Part shown: positions 11,831-24,868 of the stretch, piece by piece
Layout of the letters: each line of letters opens with the position of its first letter
How positions within the stretch are numbered: position 1 is the stretch's first letter
Assembly (NCBI RefSeq): GCF_028389875.1
Contig: NC_084702.1
Location: forward strand, 53,664,053-53,728,052
Length of the DNA stretch: 64,000 nt
Reading direction: 5' to 3'
DNA from: Rhea pennata
Taxonomy: Eukaryota > Chordata > Aves > Rheiformes > Rheidae
Program-made: the position numbers and the translations under genes
Notes under the pieces: model-generated
What the model saw: the letters and a program-made list of their open reading frames with translations, nothing else
Database searches by the model: none
Told to the model about the DNA's origin: nothing

Positions 11831-13823
11831 TTCAGAGAGTCCTGTAGTGTCCTTTCCATTATTTCTTTTCCACCTAGTCTCACAGTATCTAACTGGATCC
11901 TCCTTTGACCACATAGTGATGGTGCAGCTTTTTCAATAAACAAATTAGACAAAAAGTTGGTTGATAAGGCAAAAATGTGAGTCACCAGAGTCTAGACACT
12001 GTCTTAGCTTTTGTACAGAACCTCTCTAGAAAGAGAATGGGGATCAAATTCACTCCTCAGGATTGGATACCCTGCATGAGAAGAGCAAAACTAGCTTGTT
12101 CAGGAACAGCGTCAGCATGGATGTTGAGCCCTCTCTAGCATTTAATTATAAGTAGCAAAACTAGACAGTCATATTATTTAATTATGTGTATTACTTACTG
12201 TAGCTACACTCTTTCAGAAGGCCGTATATTAAAAAAGTCCAGTTAAATTCAGACATGTTTGAAAAGCATCTGATTTTGCAATCAGCATGATATGAATACC
12301 ATTTTCATCTAATATGATACGAGTTTCATAAAAAGATAGATGTTGGAGTGGCACCATCTCTTATTTCCATTAGTCTTCTTTTCCTCATTAATAACTGACT
12401 TGGAGAAGTAACAATCGCTCACGAATTCAAGCAAATAAAACAATATGCTTTTCTAGGCCTAGTGTTTTTTGCTGCGTTGAGCCTTAACAAAGTAAGCAGC
12501 AACATGTCTGCAGGAAATTATTTACAACTCCACAGACAACAGCTTTTTACTGCATTTCTTTAGTTTCACCCTCTTAGACACTCCAGCCCTAATACAATAA
12601 CCTAGTCCATATACACTAAAAACTCTGTTCATATTCTGATCCTGGAAAATTAACAAAAAGCATCTAAAAAAACAAGCGCAGTAGAACACAGATGATAAAC
12701 ATTTATGTTTAGTATAACAGATCCCAATATCATTATCTCCTGAATATTCTTTCCAATTCAGATCCATTTTGTCCATTTTATCCATTTTGAACTGTGAGGA
12801 CATACCTGGTGAAACTAAAAAGCTACAGTGAAGAAACAAGGCACAAGAAATGTTTATAATGCAATATGAAAATAATGTTTAGGGTTTTAGTATACTGTAA
12901 TAGACAATGCAGATTTTCTTAGTGAAAAGATAATTTGGTATTAAAATTGTGCAGTATTTAATGTAATTTAGATAATGACAGTAAAATACTGTTTCTGTAA
13001 TGCAAGCTAATCATAAACTTTAATAATTTTTCTCATTCAAATGAAGTATGTAACATATCTGAATGCTGTAACTATTATACACTTTTAAAAGAACTCTGAT
13101 ATGGATTACTATTAAATATTATTATATCTCAAATATATAACAAAAACTAGTGAAGTCACAGTATAAACATATTGAAATGCCATGTTGCATTTATTTGGAA
13201 AATAATGAATCCTGTGGGAGCAAGTAAAATTTTTTCTTCTAGACAGTTTTATTACAGATTTTTAAAGAGCTGAACCTTAGGAACTCTTTCTCCATGTTTA
13301 GTTGAAAACTGAAACTGTGATGGGTTTTGACCTTCCAAAGATAAACATTAATTCCCATGGATACTTAGTGTTCACATTGCTTCTTGTGCTGTTTTATTAG
13401 GCTTCTGAAACAAAGGGGGGTTAATCTGTTAAGGATCTGTTCTGAATGAAATTGCACTAATGTTAAAAGCACTGTTTTGTTTGTGGCATCCACACATTTG
13501 CTGTTTGTGGAAAACGTGATGTTCTACCAGTTATATAAAATCTTAAAGGAATTTTGATACATGCACTGGTTAGAAAGAAAGGAGTGTTCGAAGTAATACG
13601 TGTAAGTTAGTTCAATCAATTTTTAATATGGAATATTGTTGCCTTTTTTTTTTCTTTAGGGTGCTTTCCTTCTCTCCTATACTGGAGAGTTGCACTCATA
13701 TACACCATGGGCAGAAAAGACTCCATTATGTGGCTTGTACAGTTTCCACAGTAGGCTGTGTAATCTGGGGCACTGCAAACCATACTTTGATGTTTTTAAC
13801 TTATGGTGCTTTTCTCTTTACAG

Positions 13824-13886
13824 CTGGCAAGTGGAGTGGTGCAGATAAGTCTGCACCACATCATGGGGATCTTTATGTAAACTGAG
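13824..13886 (+). other. Candidate short spliced exon (noncoding or terminal), speculative
   Basis: A pyrimidine-rich acceptor (CTTTTCTCTTTACAG, ending at 13823) and a consensus donor GTGAGT (13887) enclose 63 bases. A second possible acceptor, TTTTTTTTTCTTTAG, ends near 13660, which would make a longer exon. All three frames of the 63-base form reach a stop within or just at the end of the exon, so if used it would more likely belong to a noncoding transcript or a 5' UTR. Strong splice signals of this quality occur by chance in noncoding DNA. Confidence 0.2.
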
Positions 13887-14785
13887 GTGAGTGTTAGATA
13901 GATTATGACTTGCATTGTGCCCTCTTTGATCTGTGCATGTATTCCTATTTGATCCCTGCACAACACATTCGGCCATGTACTGAGCAATTCTTTCTCCTTT
14001 GTCTAAGGCTGCCAGATACTACTTTGGACATTCTCTTATGTTTTTTCAAATGTAGGTTTAGAGTTGAAAATATATAATGTTCCCTTCTGCTGCTATATTT
14101 CATTTGCAAAGATATGTTTTATATACTGTAAATTTTACTTCTTACCAAAAATATATTATCCTGGAAGCAAACTTGAGTCAAATGTTCTCAGTGTGCCTGT
14201 AATTTCTTTGCAATTGTGTGAGGTGTGAAAATTCACTTGACTGTTCTTAGTGAAAGATCTGAAGGGTAAAAGATAGATAGAAATTGTTTTACTTCTGCCA
14301 AGCAAACATGGAGAAGTATAGATTATGTATATCATTTCTGCAGAGAAGATGGAGGAGATGTAATTCCAAAAGACATCCTCAGTCTCAAAGTAAAAGAAAG
14401 GGACCTGGGACAAATATTTTCATTTTTTCATGATTATATATATAGTAAAAGTTTATTAGAACAAAGGATAAGATAAATGGTCAAATGAGCAAAGTTAAAG
14501 TTTTAAATGATAAAAATATGCAGAATGACCCAGGTACAAACTTCTCAAACATGGGATTTGTACACTTCATGATGGAAACCAGAAATGACCTTTTATGGAG
14601 TAGATGAAAGGTCTTTTGGGCTTTTTTTCAAGTGAATTTAAGGTAATTTTTACTCTTTATTTGAATTAGTGTTCCACTCATAAAAGCAGGCATTAGATTT
14701 CATAATATTAAATTTAGTCATGAATTAAATGTGAGATTCACAAGAAGTTATCTGAGTTGGTACTGATGATTTGGTATTTTGCCTT

Positions 14786-14960
14786 CTCAGTCATTACCTT
14801 AGCGTGGCACTAGGAGGCAATCTGCTATTAGAGGTGTCATCCTTCAGACATCAAAGTCTGAATATTGTGATCTTTCAAGCATCACATGGCACTGCACCTG
14901 AGAAGGAGTTTTAATCATTTTATCTGTGTCAAATTCCAGCCTGAATTTTTATAGTCACCT
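14786..14960 (+). repeat. Ancient amniote retroposon-like fragment
   Basis: TAGAGGTGTCATCCTTCAGA, then TGTGATCTTTCAAGCATCAC, ATGGCACTG, GAGAAGGAGTTTTAATC and CAAATTCCAGC occur in the order seen in a widespread old vertebrate repeat (a block resembling 'gtcttTCAGAtgagac ... atCCCATGGCAC ... agtaggGGTGTTa ... aaATTCC'). I recognise the pattern but cannot name the family with confidence (a LINE 3' end or a SINE built on one). Confidence 0.5.
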
Positions 14961-15104
14961 TAGTGTCTTCCATGTAAGTTTATAAAATGGCAGATTGGTG
15001 ATTTAGAATACCTTCCTGGGACTCTAACCACTGATTTAGCTAATCATGACAATTTCTAATACACTAAATGTATAAGTGAGGTTAGGTGCTGCAATATTTA
15101 GACT

Positions 15105-15260
15105 GCATGTCTTGACAAGGCTGAGATGACCAAACTGCCTATGCTGTCAAGACAGACGTATTTCCTGGTATGCCCAGAAGCTTAGACCAGTTTAGATAAT
15201 CTTAACAGAGAAGATGCATCTAGATTTATGCGTCTATGTACTGTGGACATATCTAGGGTA
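15105..15260. repeat. Fragment of GTGTAGACATACCC-type repeat with a small hairpin
   Basis: GTCTTGACA (15109-15117) and its complement TGTCAAGAC (15145-15153) can pair. About 80 bases further on, ACTGTGGACATATCTAGGG (15240-15258) matches the terminal motif of the repeat noted at 11715. Whether the two parts belong to one element is unclear. Confidence 0.35.
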
Positions 15261-18212
15261 GAAAGTAGCCAGAAGGGGGCTGGGGCTGAAGATGGGGAGT
15301 CTAGATCCAGGTACCAACAGGGCAGTTAGTTAAAACTTAGGCTGTTAATGGAAGTGAACATACATGATAATACAAATGCTAATTACTCTGAAGAAAGAAC
15401 ATGGATGGTCTCAAACTGGGCACCAGAATGTGTTTCCTTTTAATTCTCTTCACCTCAGTTTGCATCCTTTCTATTTTCATAGGTGTTCGGAAAATTAATT
15501 TAAGAATTCTTTTGCATCTTCAGATGTTACAATAATGAAAGTCGCAGAAAAACCTAGGAGAAAGTTAGGAGAAAGTTAATAGCTTTGTTTTCACAATAGA
15601 GCCTAAAAAGCGTACTGTACATAACACTGTGGTCCTATATTGAAAAATGAGGGGGAGCATATATTTACTAGCTTAAAAATCTATTCTATGTTCTAAATTA
15701 GCAGTCTTTCACTCAAAAGAGTAGCATAAAGTGTACTGAAAGATTGCATCAATCTGCATATGGGTAGGAAATAAAGTTTCACAGGCAAGTTTCATAGGCT
15801 CATCATAGCTGTTGAATGCTTGATTTTGCAGCCTTACATAATTTTGTCTTTATAAAAGTTCTTCTGTTGTTTGGGAGCAAATATATATTTATATATTTTG
15901 TAATTCTGTACGCAATATTATTTAGATAGTTTTAAGGGATTCTGTGCCTGTCACAGGGAGACACTGTAGTAGACCTGGAAACAAGCTTTTAAAAATGTTT
16001 CCACAAGTGTTTACTAAGACAGAAAGACGAATTTGATTTGTCTGTGTTCATGCTCTTTTTGTTTACTTTTTGTGAATATTTTAACTAGTAGGTTTACTGT
16101 CAGGATTGTTTACAGAAAGAGCACATTTTAAGCAAATATTACAGAAATTTCATGGAAAATATATTTTACTCACAAATGTAAATATTTGCACTAGAAATCT
16201 AATTATAAGCTTTACTGTAATATATGTTTTATTATATAATCATTAAATCATGAAATATGTATATGCACATATGGTTTTGCATTCAGTTAGGAACTACTGA
16301 CTCTAGGGTTAAACAGCAACCGTGCAGAGGGCATTAAAGATCACCCCCTTGAAACTCAAGAATTCTAGATACTAAGTATTTTTAACAATATGATTTAAAT
16401 ACTTTCCATTCCCTTAGATACTGCCCTTCGCATAAGCTGATCTTAGAGTCTCTGTTTCAAGCATTGGGATGTGTTGTGATATCAGGATGCTAGAAAATTA
16501 AACACTGCACAGTTTTCACAGAAAACAGAGAATCTTGAACCTGGATCATGGCGTATGTAACAGAGAAGAATTTCTAATAATTTGTTTTTTCTGATCTGTT
16601 TAAATGTAATTCTTTACCTGTAAGTTTTCTTACAGGTTTGAAAGCTTACATAGATTTTTGTCAGGTTTTTTAAAACATCTCATTTCACCTTTTAGAAAAG
16701 AAATAATTATTATGTTTGTGTCTCTCTAATATAAACACAATTAACATCAGTGGTATATGGAATTAATGCTGCCTGTAAGGAAAGAGCTTCACAATTAAAT
16801 CATGGATTTGCTGCTGTGCAGTTTGAGGACGTGAGCTTTGCTCACAAGACAATGGGTTTATGCTCCATATTCCATAGATTCTCATTACATGGCTTGTGTC
16901 AGCAAAATTATATTAAGCAATCTCAAAACTTGCATCAGCTCATATTAATATAATTTATAAGGTAAAATGGTCCGTGATATTATGCTTCTACTCATTATCA
17001 GAAATCATTATGCTCTAGAATGTTAATATTAAAGTTTATATATGATAACATTACTATTTGTTTTAATAATTTCCAATAAAAGCAACTACTGTTTTAGTGA
17101 CTCATTTTATTTTCTTGTATTTCCTGGCAAGTATTCCATGTCTTTTTAAGGAATACCAAACTAAGTTGGCTACAGCTGAACTCAGAGTCTGATTCTATAG
17201 GCGGTGCTTACTGAAGGCTTCCATTTAAACTAGTGATCTGGAGTGGACTGGTCGGGGTACCTTTTATCAGCCTCTAAACTATGCCTTTTTGTATTGAGTT
17301 ACTATAAATTAACATCAATAAGACTTGAAATATAATGGAAAACTTCTAATCATGAAATCAAAGAGAGTAAAGAAGAGAGAGAAAGGCTGGAAAAAGAAAC
17401 AGAACACAGTCCCTTCTTTAACATGCTGTATCAACTTCAGCTCACAAAATGGCAGCTGCTTTGGCACACACCACCATCCTAGACATGCATTACTTAGAAA
17501 ACTATTAAGCAATAACTACATACATAAAATATGCTACCAGTTGTATTTTTTATTTATTTTTATTTCAAGGAATAATTGTAAGGAATAACAAAAAAGTTCA
17601 AATTGTGTTTTGGGAAAATAAAAAATACTTCAATTTCAAATTGAGCATCAAATATACTGTTGTTGAATAGTCAAAGCTTCCAGTGAAGCTGGAATACCTA
17701 TAATGCATAGGTATTGCCAGATCATTCCAAATTGAGATATTTGAGATATTTCACATGCAAGACTTGTGTTAGCCTGCTTACAAAACAGGAAATCATGGAA
17801 AATGTAATTTTGATGGTCTATTTTGGGAAATATGGTAAGTTTTATTAATAGTTTAATTAGATAAAAATGTAAACCTCAGAGTATAAAAGTATATTTCTTA
17901 TTGCCATTGTATCAAAGATATTCTAACTAAAATTTGAATTTCAGATGTTTTTAAATTATTTGTGGCCAATTTAACATATTCGTTATTAGTCGTTGTGGTT
18001 TAGGACAGTAAGCATTTTCACTATTATCTCTCTTCAGGAAGCAAAACATTTAGACCCAAAATTGTGGGCTGCTCTTGCTCTGCTCTGTTCTATATACATG
18101 GCTGTGTCTTGAAGTTTAGATCTAGTGTGAATGTGAAATCTTTTTCTTCAGCTTTTCTATTTGTTGCAGTGCTCTACTTTATCTAGTCTTCAGTTTATAT
18201 TTTCACCCAAGA

Positions 18213-18331
18213 GGGCCAAATTCTGCATTCATTTAGATCCATCTGACCCCATTGACCTCAGCCATATTCTTACTCTGATTTACAGCTTCATTAGGATTTT
18301 GATGATGTAAATGAGAATGGAATTTGGTCCT
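18213..18331. repeat. Palindromic short repeat (GGGCCAAATTCTG family)
   Basis: It starts GGGCCAAATTCTGCATTCA and ends GAATGGAATTTGGTCC, with a central CCCATTGACCTCAG and a TTTACA near the middle of the right arm. The termini are imperfect inverted repeats about 118 bases apart. It is a different subfamily from the GGGCCTGATCC hairpins. Confidence 0.7.
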
Positions 18332-18840
18332 AAATCTTCACTCTAAATTAAAGAGTATATTCACCTCTCAGTGCAGGATGTGGGAGTATGTGCCTCAAAC
18401 AGAGAATACATAGCTAAAACTTGGCAGACAAGGTCTCAGCTAGAGGGTGGATTTTTTTTTTAATGTTGAGTGCGCTTCTTTCCTTAGATAAGCAGGCACA
18501 CATTCCCATGTATCTTGTAAAATCAAGTAACAGTTCTACGCATGCATGTACAAGTGTAGTGCTGTTTTTACAAGATACACAACAATTCTTACATATCTTT
18601 CTGATGAGAGAATCAAGTCATCAGTCTAAATATGTTTGGTTTTACTTAAGTTGCAGAACTGCAGAAAGAATAGATGCTTACAAGCTCTTGGTTTTTGAGT
18701 ACCTGTAGCACAAAAATAGGTCTTCCTGCATCAAAGGTTCAGTCCTAAAAATTTCTGAATAGATGGGTAGTGAACAAGAAAATGTCCCTTAGGAGAAGTC
18801 TTGTATTTTCTTTTTTGGTAGATTATGAATCTTAAGCTTA

Positions 18841-18912
18841 AGGCCTGATTCGAAGCTCACAGAAGTCAGAGGAAAAATTCCCATTAGCTTCAGTGGCCTG
18901 AATCAGGTCCTG
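18841..18912. repeat. Palindromic short repeat (GGCCTGATTC family)
   Basis: AGGCCTGATTCGAAGCTCAC at the left faces TTCAGTGGCCTGAATCAGGT at the right, giving a hairpin of about 72 bases around a TTCCCATT centre. Same family as 9544-9614. Confidence 0.75.
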
Positions 18913-21900
18913 AAAAAGAAAATATGATGTATCACTTACTCAGTATCTTCAATAAATTTAAGCCAGAAAACCTCTACTGCTTCTAAAGCACTGACCAGAT
19001 ATTAAGCAGTAATTCTGAAGGAGTTAATATTTATATTACGCAAATCCCATTATATTTAAATTCATTTTATAGCACAGAACGTGTGGACTGGGAAGTACAA
19101 TAAGGGACTTACTTACTCTGCCCTTACACTTTTTGTAGTTTGGATATATGTGTAACTCATAGCAAAGACCCACATTACCTGAAATCATTCTTACCCACAA
19201 AATTGCATCTATCATGAAAGAAGATATTTGGCAGAATTTGCTCCAAAAGAGCGATTTCTGTATAGGCTTCTCTTAAAAGTTTTAAGTAGACAGACTGTCT
19301 GGAGATGACAGTGACCCTGGGCAGCTGACTTTATATGCTAAGCCAGGAGTTCATTTAGACCTTCCCACCCCAATACCAATAAACCGTACACACAGTCACA
19401 TAAATTATGCATCATTAATGAGGCACAGTGATGTGGCCAGTAGTAGCAGTACCAAGTTTTGGGGATACAAAGATTCTGCTTCAGTCAAACAGTGACACAA
19501 CTCTCAGCAAGATCAGTAGTGCAAGATCAGGCTGCATGTCACATGGACAGCTTCAAACATTTATGCACAAAAGGAATAAGTTAAGAATTTCTTGCTTATG
19601 TTAAATTAAGGCTGTTTGGTTTTGAGTTTATTTTAAAGTGTGTTCAAGCTTGATTACTTTTAGTAAGAGGTGAAGTACTGTAGAGTCAAGAAGCAGAAGA
19701 ATTTTTAAAGATCTTACATAACCCTAGTGATAATTTAAAGTATATTAATTGGCAGGTGCTTATCACAAATGAGGAGGTGACTTTCTGAAAATATATCTGT
19801 CCCTTGAGTATAGCATGGCTTATTTTTGTAGCTTTTGTCAATGACAGAATTGAACAGTGGTAGCAAGGAAGAAGGTAGCACTCAGAAAGAGGTAATCAAG
19901 AGGAAACTTTGCTGCCCAAAATGAAGTGAACAGACCAGATCAGGAAGGGAACATTATCAAAACCAGAAGATTTTCAAATTCTGCACAAGTGTTTACAGGA
20001 TCTGGTCAGTGTGTATAATATGACTGTTCTCCCAGCAAGACCATGGGCGGGCAATGCCAAGCCCCATTGCCTGTGGGCTTAAAGAGAGAGTTCTTGGAAA
20101 GATCAAGTATTTAATAGTAGTGCTGTCAGTAACTGGTTTATATTCAGTTTCTCTTTTTTGCTTGAGACAGCTACCCTTAACAGCCAACAGAAAGGAACAG
20201 TTGGATCATGCTATATACACATAGCTGAGAAGGAAGAAGAATTTTTGATGCTGTATACCTCACCTTGAAGGTGACAGACAGGACATTTTACTATAAATGT
20301 TTATGCATTAATACACAGAAACCTGTCTTTGTAGGGTTTTTCTAGATATCTTAATTCTGCTGATGCAAAGTGAGAGTGAAATTACAGGTGCCAGTTTGCA
20401 ATGTAGAATGCTGATAAACAACTTACCATTTTGCAGTGGCTGGTCACATCTGGAGCCTTTTGGGATGCAAAAGTACTGGAGGATTATTGCAAAACTTAAA
20501 GATACTTATGTTACCATAACTTTTGTTTTTAACCTAAATTAGTACATTATTTTTTTTTCTTTTGGAGGATCTTACTGGCTATATTTCATTTACTTAGCTA
20601 ATCAGCTAATATAGCAGCAAAGCAAAAAGAGATTCCAGCCTATAGCTTTTGTCAGAAAACTTTTCTAGTTTGACCTTAGACTGAGACAGGCTAGTATAAA
20701 ACCATGGATCAGTGGATTGTGTTCCATTAATTTCAGCAGATTTAAAAACTCTGTAATCTACAGTCCCTGAATCAGACCTATCACTAAATTAACATGCAGT
20801 GTTCAATACCATTATACAATGTGTTGAAAAGAATTGTATAATAAATTTGTGAATTTGTCTTTTTCCTCCCTTCAGATATCATAATACTTTCATAACACAG
20901 CAAAATCAAAAGAGAAACATATAGAGACAGATAGACGGATCTACAACACACACATGACCACTGTGAGGACTGTGGCTGTAAGAGTGCCTCCCTCTTCCAT
21001 TTTGTTATTTTTATTGTTCTTCCTGTATGGACCACACTGACATAACATTCAATTTGATTTATGTATCTCTACAGTGTTTTACCATTACCAAAGCCCCCAG
21101 TTACCTTCTATTGAAAATCTCTGCTGAAATTTGAGAGACTGTTATGAATTAATAATTATTTGTAATATTATTTGTCATTCTATTTGTTAATATGTGGATG
21201 AGAGCACAAAAGGGTTTGAGAAGGGTTTGATTCTTTGCGATTCTAGTACTCCATAGTATTCTGAAATCCTTGCAAAATTTCCATCAGGTCACTGTAGTAA
21301 TAATTATGCATGTATGCAGTTAATGTTCCCTGACTGCTTCTGATCCTCTATGTCTGTTCCCTTTCTGTGCTCTCCTGTTGAGATCATACAGTCTGAATAT
21401 AACACACTGCAGACTGGTCAGAACTAAAAGCCCTACCAAATTTATAAACCCTGCTTACAGAAGAAATATTCCAATCTATACAAAATAAAAGCCTAAATGT
21501 TAATGCACACACATTTCTTCTTCTAACATTTAGTGTATATTGTTGTGTTAGAAATATCTGAAATCGCTTTGATATATTTTCCATGGCTATCCACAATTCA
21601 TTTCCTGTTATGTAAGGTATTTCTCAGGAGGGTTTATACTCAAGAATAGGCTGTACTGGGAACTATAACTAAAATCTGCCCCAGTCTGGGTTTTTTAGCT
21701 CAGTGAGCATTACTGCTGTATAGAGTGCTGTGTCTTTCCCATACTGTTTAGTGTATTTATATAAAATATTCACTCTGAAACTGAGAATGCTCCAAATATA
21801 TCCTCTTGTGGCACACATGATCTTTCATGAGAATCCAGTGTTTTAAAAACAGCTTTTTTGCTTCAGAAAAGATAGTGTCAAAGTTGGGTCTGGCTTTCTT

Positions 21901-24810
21901 CCCCCTTCTTTTTGAAGGTCAGTGATCATTTAGGACAGTTTTCTGTCATGCATTTCAAATGCTAAGGCCCTGTTAGTTGCAGGATATGGGCCACTGTTTA
22001 TCAGTGAATCTCACATTGTTCTTCAGCCTCTTTCTGCTAATGTAGTACAGAGAAGCATAGTTTCATTGAAGTTCCTGCTTGATAATGGTAAACATCAACA
22101 GTGGTGTGACTAATAATCTTTAGTTCTGTGCAATTGTAACACACACTACATTTACCACAATAAGAGGTATTTGGTTGCATATTAATAATTGTGGGAAGAG
22201 AGATCTGCCAAGTTCTTCACTTTTATCATATATGCTGGGTACTGGTATCACCTTTGATAGCTTACTTCAGAAGAACATAGTGTGGGGCACATAACATTAT
22301 GGTTGAACACACATCTTAAAGCTCCTCAGGCTTGCCACCTTCCCTATCTAAGGAAATGATCATCCGTCTTCCACTTTTGTACATTTATTGTATTATCTCA
22401 TATCTGAACTTCATTCCTTAATGACCTTGACTTTCAGTGTTTCTCTCTGAGTGTGCTCTTATAGCTGCAGCATTCAAAGTCTATTCTACTCCTAGCTTCA
22501 TCTTCATCTCTTCCAGCACAATTAGCTTTGCACAGAATGTATGTGTGTCTATGTCTATGCATGTATAAAGCCATATCAGCATACAAAAGTTTTTTCAATT
22601 GTTTCTCATACCTAAATCTGCCCTTTTTGCCTTTCTTGACATTTTTTATGCCAAAATATTATGAGATAACTTTTTCAGTTAAATGGCTCAGTGCAGAAAT
22701 ATCTATTCTCTTGCAGATTTTGCCAGTAAAATATTTTAAGAGATATTTAAACATTTAAATGTGTTAGATATGTTCAGATTTTACTAACTGACCCAGCAAA
22801 TAATATACAGATTCCCTTTGTTATTTTTACCCTACCTATCTACAGACAACAGGGCCCCAGCTACCCTCCTTTTAGTGCTTTCCTTTTTTCCATCCCTGCA
22901 TTCCAGCACCCAAAAAGGATCAGAGAAATACTGCATACAGTTAAAACAAAAAGTCTGTACTTGGTATAAGCACATGGTATATTCATGCAAACCAAGCGAA
23001 AATAAAAAGCAGCTATCTTACTGTATCTTCAGAAAAATCAGGCAATCTTTTTGTTATGCCCTCTTAGCTAATGTAACACACATACAGACCCTACACAGAT
23101 ACCTTAACTGCATCATGTAATGTTATGTTAGATTTTACTTCACCGAGGAATATTTCTTGAGTCTGACCCTGACTCTGATGGCAGGAATCCAGAGGACTTT
23201 TATAACAAAGCACTGGCTCAACAGTGTCCACAGAACCACCCTTTCAGAGAGAGGCACTGACACTGAGCACACGATCCTGCATTGTCAGCAGGGAGAGCAT
23301 AAGAATTACAAGGATTTACTGCTCTCCTAATACTGCTGATTCATTGACAAAAACGGAATTAAATTGTACAATATTAGTACTATTCATAGCCCTTCCACTC
23401 CTGTTGCAGACTGTAATATTTCTGAAGACATTTCCATTGGTGACAGAAACTGAAGATCATCTGTGAAACTCTGACCAACACTGGATCAGAGAGCATTACT
23501 AATTTTTTATCCACAACTTTAATCTTCTCTGTAAGTTGGGATTTTTGTAAACTAGCTAAAAATATGTAACTCTGATAACTTGGTGAGGAATATGACATCA
23601 GGATTTATAGATGGATTGAAAAAAAATAATTGAAAGTTACTGTTCAACTGAGCAAAATTATGGATTCATCTGGTACAGGAAGAACTGCATCCTAATGGAT
23701 GATTTCTCTATTCACTTGAGCAGCTCCAGGACTAGATGCCTATCTGCTACACTTGACCCTCAAGTCTTCCCTGACAGTCAGTTGCAGTATTTCTACTGCA
23801 GTGGTAAATGATATAATGAATATGGTTAAAAGGAGAGGGAAACAAGGGTTAATGAGCTGTTGGCATTTCTCCTCTGCTTTGTGGTCTGCTAAGTGCACAA
23901 AAAAACTCATGCCAGATTCAGCACATTTGGGAGTCCTTATCAGAAGGAATCTAAACTTGGGCACTGAAGGTTTATGATGAAATGGGCATCCCCCTAAAAA
24001 GATGTGGTTTGAAAGAATTCACTGATACTGAGACATCTTCTACCAGGGAAAAAAGCTATGTGACTTTAAAGCTTCATCCCCAGGAAGGAAGTCCAGAACC
24101 TGTTTTAAGCACAGGTACTTCTGACCAAAGCATGGGGAGAGAGACACCCAAGGAGGGAACCCAGTTGCTAACAGGGAAGACACCTTGAAATTACAATTTA
24201 TAGAAGGAGATTCTTGAGTTTTGAACTATGTTCACAGAATCGTCCTTGCTTCTTGTCCGACGTTCAGCAGACTAGACAGCAAACTGCAGAAATTGTCTGG
24301 GGAGTAAGGATTTTCAACTCTAAGGTAAATGCCTTGATCACTAGTTAGCAGGGTCATATTCCCTTTTGTACATAATTTTCCTGGAATCTGGTATGTGTTT
24401 CTGCATACCAGTAGCTTCAGATGCTAGGGGGACCCTGTCTTGCAATAAGCCAAGTCCCTTCTGTCACCTGTGGTATATGGAAAGAATGCAGCTAGGACAA
24501 TATTTTTGTGGAATACGTTCTAAGACTATTTACCAGGGAACCTAAATGGAAATACACCTAGTTCCCATACTGCAGTGGAACTTAAGGCAAGAGACGTCAA
24601 AGTGAGCTGTGTGGTGCTTGACAAAATGTTGAATCAAAAAGGAACATACCTCCAAGTTCCGAGCTGACAACGGCTGAAAGGGGATATTTTAGAAGACAGT
24701 ATTCTGCTTAGCACTTCAGTTGCAAGTATGTCCTTCTTTGGGTACCCACATGTTTTACTGGATCTAGCCCATACAGTTCACATAATATTTTTAAGAATTA
24801 AAATGTTATA

Positions 24811-24868
24811 TAAGTAGTATTTATATTGTAAATTTAAATTTACATAAATATAAATTTAAATTAATAAA
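24811..24868. repeat. AT-rich palindromic stretch
   Basis: GTAAATTTAAATTTAC is a perfect palindrome (about 24829-24844), followed by TATAAATTTAAATTAATA. Low-complexity A/T sequence. Confidence 0.6.

Larger units (their letters stand above)
9867..14785. other. Intergenic; nothing recognised apart from listed items
   Basis: AT-rich DNA containing the repeat fragment at 11715 and the speculative exon at 13824, listed separately. A minus-strand frame at 12522-12839 (105 codons) carries a short tandem MDK-type repeat from a TCCATTTTG/TCCATTTTA run (12762-12788) but no known domain. Confidence 0.6.

Noticed and set aside
12762-12788. Short tandem TCCATTTTG/TCCATTTTA run as a regulatory array
   Set aside because: Only about three units with no flanking structure; a minor low-complexity repeat.
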